A stretch of DNA of 16,111 bases from Clostridia bacterium. Its GTDB lineage: Bacteria > Bacillota > Clostridia > Christensenellales > Borkfalkiaceae. The stretch spans positions 1-16,111 of the forward strand of contig CAAGLC010000022.1 of NCBI GenBank assembly GCA_900770685.1. The letters are read 5' to 3'. The notes under the pieces are model-generated. The model searched no databases. It was not told the DNA's origin and worked only from the letters and a program-made list of their open reading frames with translations. Of the stretch, positions 14,383 to 16,111 are shown in pieces. Made by a program: the position numbers and the translations under genes. Position 1 is the stretch's first letter. Each line of letters opens with the position of its first letter.

Positions 14383-15044
14383 TGAAAACTAATTATAAAA
14401 AAATTGCCGTTGACGGCGTTATATCTTCAAACCCCACGCTAAAGTTGGTATTAGGTACTTGCCCCACTTTAGCACTCACCACGATGGCCATGAACGGAAT
14501 TTATATGGGACTTGCCGTTACTTTCGTTTTGATATGCAGTAACGTTTTAGTATCATTACTTAGAAAACTTATTCCTAGTCAAGTTAGAATTCCCGCTTAC
14601 GTTTTAATTATCGCAACTTTCGTTACCATAGTTAGATTAGTACTCGATAAACTTTTGCCCGACGCGTACGAAGTTTTGGGTCTATACCTTCCCCTAATCG
14701 TAGTTAACTGTATTATTCTCGCTAGAGCGGAAAGTTTTGCAAGTAAAAACGGCGTTTTGGCTTCAGCTTGCGACGGTTTGTTTATGGGTATAGGTTTCGC
14801 GCTTGCGCTTACCACTATGGGCGCTTTTAGAGAAATCTTAGGAAGCGGGGCAATCTTTGGCGTTAAACTTTGGGACTTCTCTATAGGTTTCTTTTCGTCA
14901 AGTGCCGGCTCGTTCTTTACTTACGCATTATTCATTGCTATTTTTAGTCTTGCGCAAACTTCAATATCAAAAAAAATCAAGATTAAAAACTACGCTAAAC
15001 TGGTTGAAAGTAAAAAATGCTCTCAGCCGATAGAGGAGGCTTAA
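14382..15044 (+). CDS. rnfE: Rnf complex subunit E
   Basis: This 220-residue, roughly six-helix membrane subunit is homologous to NqrD. LGTCPTLALT (Cys27) and YLPLIVVNCIILARAESFA (Cys110) carry two of the Cys residues that, by family knowledge, pair with those of RnfA to hold a [2Fe-2S] cluster inside the membrane. GAFREILGSGAIFG at about 147-160 is also conserved. It overlaps rnfG by one base (TAATG). The C-terminus is a basic tail (SKKIKIKNYAKLVESKK). RnfE and RnfA have opposite topology and form the core through which electrons cross the membrane. Confidence 0.96.
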   Translation: MKTNYKKIAVDGVISSNPTLKLVLGTCPTLALTTMAMNGIYMGLAVTFVLICSNVLVSLLRKLIPSQVRIPAYVLIIATFVTIVRLVLDKLLPDAYEVLGLYLPLIVVNCIILARAESFASKNGVLASACDGLFMGIGFALALTTMGAFREILGSGAIFGVKLWDFSIGFFSSSAGSFFTYALFIAIFSLAQTSISKKIKIKNYAKLVESKKCSQPIEEA

Positions 15045-15047
15045 AAC

Positions 15048-15659
15048 ATGGCTCAATTTTTATTAATAGTCGTTTCGGCAGTTTTTATCAACAATTTCGT
15101 CGTAGTTCAATTCTTAGGCATTTGTCCATTTCTTGGCGTTAGCAAGGACTTTAAGAGCGCTTTAGGTATGGGTATTGCAGTTACCTTCGTTATGACGTTA
15201 ACTTGTCTTATTGCCTACCCCATTTATACTTATATTTTAGTTCCATTAAAAATTGAGTTTATGGAGATAATAATCTTCATCTTTATTATCGCCTCTTTAG
15301 TTCAAATGATTGAAATGGTGCTTAAAAAATATTCCCCAACCCTTTATAGCGCTATGGGAATATATTTGCCGTTAATCACCACCAACTGCGCCGTATTAGG
15401 CGTTGCTGAACTCGTTATTGATAAAGCTCAAATCGCCTCTCTAATCGGCTTAACATCTGTTACGCAAATGAATTTAGGGTACGCCGTTTTATACGGCCTT
15501 TTTGCCGGAATCGGTTTTACCGTCGCAATAGTAATAATGAGTGGATTAAGAGAAAAAATTACGAGATTGCCAATTAATAAACATCTTAAAGGCTTCCCCA
15601 TTGCTATGATTACCGCCTGCTTTATCGCCATGGCTTTTTACGTTTTTGCATTGATTTAA
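15048..15659 (+). CDS. rnfA: Rnf complex subunit A
   Basis: This 203-residue, six-helix subunit is homologous to NqrE. NNFVVVQFLGICPFLGVSK (15-33, Cys26) and YLPLITTNCAVLGVAE (106-121, Cys114) are the conserved cluster-binding half helices, mirrored in RnfE. GIGFTVAIVIMSGLREK at about 163-179 is also typical. GAGGAGG lies seven bases before the ATG, and the gene begins three bases after the rnfE stop. All expected residues are present. Confidence 0.97.
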   Translation: MAQFLLIVVSAVFINNFVVVQFLGICPFLGVSKDFKSALGMGIAVTFVMTLTCLIAYPIYTYILVPLKIEFMEIIIFIFIIASLVQMIEMVLKKYSPTLYSAMGIYLPLITTNCAVLGVAELVIDKAQIASLIGLTSVTQMNLGYAVLYGLFAGIGFTVAIVIMSGLREKITRLPINKHLKGFPIAMITACFIAMAFYVFALI

Positions 15660-15671
15660 GGAGTTAACGAT

Positions 15672-16086
15672 ATGTTTTATTTATCAAATTCAGTAGACAT
15701 AAATAGATTGCTAATCGTATTAGGTTTAGTTGCCGTTATAGCAATAATCTTTGCAGTTCTAATTGTTATAATATCTAAAGTTTGTTTCGTTAAAGTTGAC
15801 GAGAAAGCGCAAGAGATTTGCGATAACCTTGCCGGCGCTAACTGTGGAGGTTGTGGATACGCTGGTTGTAGTGATTTCGCTAAAGCCCTTTCAGAAGGCA
15901 AGGCAACCTTAAAAGATTGTGGTCCTACCCCCAACGAAAACAAAGAGAAAATCGCCAAAATTTTAGGAGTACCTTTTACGGCAGAACAAGAGTGCTACGT
16001 CGTCGTTCATTGCGCAGGTGGAAAATATTCGTTAGATAAATTTCACTACGCCGGCAATAGCGACTGCATCACTCAGTCTGTTTTTG
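15672..16086 (+). CDS. rnfB: Rnf complex subunit B, N-terminal part (truncated by contig end)
   Basis: The first 138 residues are genuine. They comprise an N-terminal membrane anchor (about 12-36) and the [4Fe-4S] motif GANCGGCGYAGC (Cys58, Cys61, Cys66, with Cys83 in KDCGP). A further region with Cys108, Cys114 and Cys132 (HYAGNSDC) precedes the ferredoxin-type cluster domains. Those domains are missing. RnfB accepts electrons from reduced ferredoxin. AAGGAG (15658-15663) lies eight bases before the ATG and overlaps the rnfA stop. The frame continues past 16086 only as adapter, giving the known artefact peptide EIGRASCR, so the gene has no real end here. Confidence 0.93.
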
Positions 16087-16111
16087 AGATCGGAAGAGCG
16101 TCGTGTAGGGA
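16087..16111 (+). other. Illumina sequencing adapter left on the contig end
   Basis: The last 25 bases begin AGATCGGAAGAGC and continue exactly as the TruSeq universal adapter (GTCGTGTAGGGA). They follow directly on rnfB coding sequence. They are not part of the organism's genome and should be trimmed. Confidence 0.98.

Noticed and set aside
16086..16111. C-terminal residues EIGRASCR of RnfB
   Set aside because: They are encoded by the sequencing adapter.

Overview
The window looks like a metagenomic contig from an AT-rich, low-GC Gram-positive anaerobe (Bacillota, probably Clostridia). The reasons are strong AGGAG-type ribosome binding sites, vegetative TTGACA/TATAAT promoters, a T-box leader, the long Firmicutes-type GalT, a YpsC-like RNA methyltransferase, and an rnfCDGEAB operon in the clostridial order. 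The last 25 bases (16087-16111) are Illumina adapter, not genome. No tRNA, rRNA, CRISPR array, IS element or prophage signature was seen.

Left part, 1-5200. A truncated YgjV-like membrane protein on the + strand ends at 258. A symmetric terminator (275-311) also closes a minus-strand block read right to left: nadE (NAD+ synthase), a 65-residue two-helix membrane protein with a perfect consensus promoter, then a T-box leader and a 761-residue HTH-cupin-acyl-CoA/AMP ligase fusion. The T-box is clear from its conserved core, a long Stem I, and a terminator directly before the ribosome binding site. The best specifier reading is UUC (Phe), but this is tentative. NadE keeps its synthetase domain, but the position of the glutaminase nucleophile Cys is Gly.

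Middle part, 5171-9035. A second minus-strand operon has one good promoter (9007-9035) and one terminator (5171-5196). It holds a THUMP-domain rRNA methyltransferase (YpsC/RlmL type), galT and galE. GalT and GalE are two Leloir-pathway enzymes. No galK is in the window.

Right part, 9101-16086. Divergent from the gal operon, one promoter (9101-9129) probably drives a tightly packed + strand operon: an unrecognised 12-helix membrane protein, a NusG-domain-II lipid-side protein, a Gx transporter-like protein, then rnfC, rnfD, rnfG, rnfE, rnfA and a truncated rnfB. Rnf is the membrane ferredoxin:NAD+ oxidoreductase that couples electron flow to Na+ or H+ export. The first three genes are candidate accessory factors. 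The unknown protein appears to consist of three diverged copies of a four-helix module.

The best leads for something undescribed are the T-box-controlled regulator-enzyme fusion, the triplicated membrane protein leading the Rnf operon, and the NadE with an apparently dead glutaminase.
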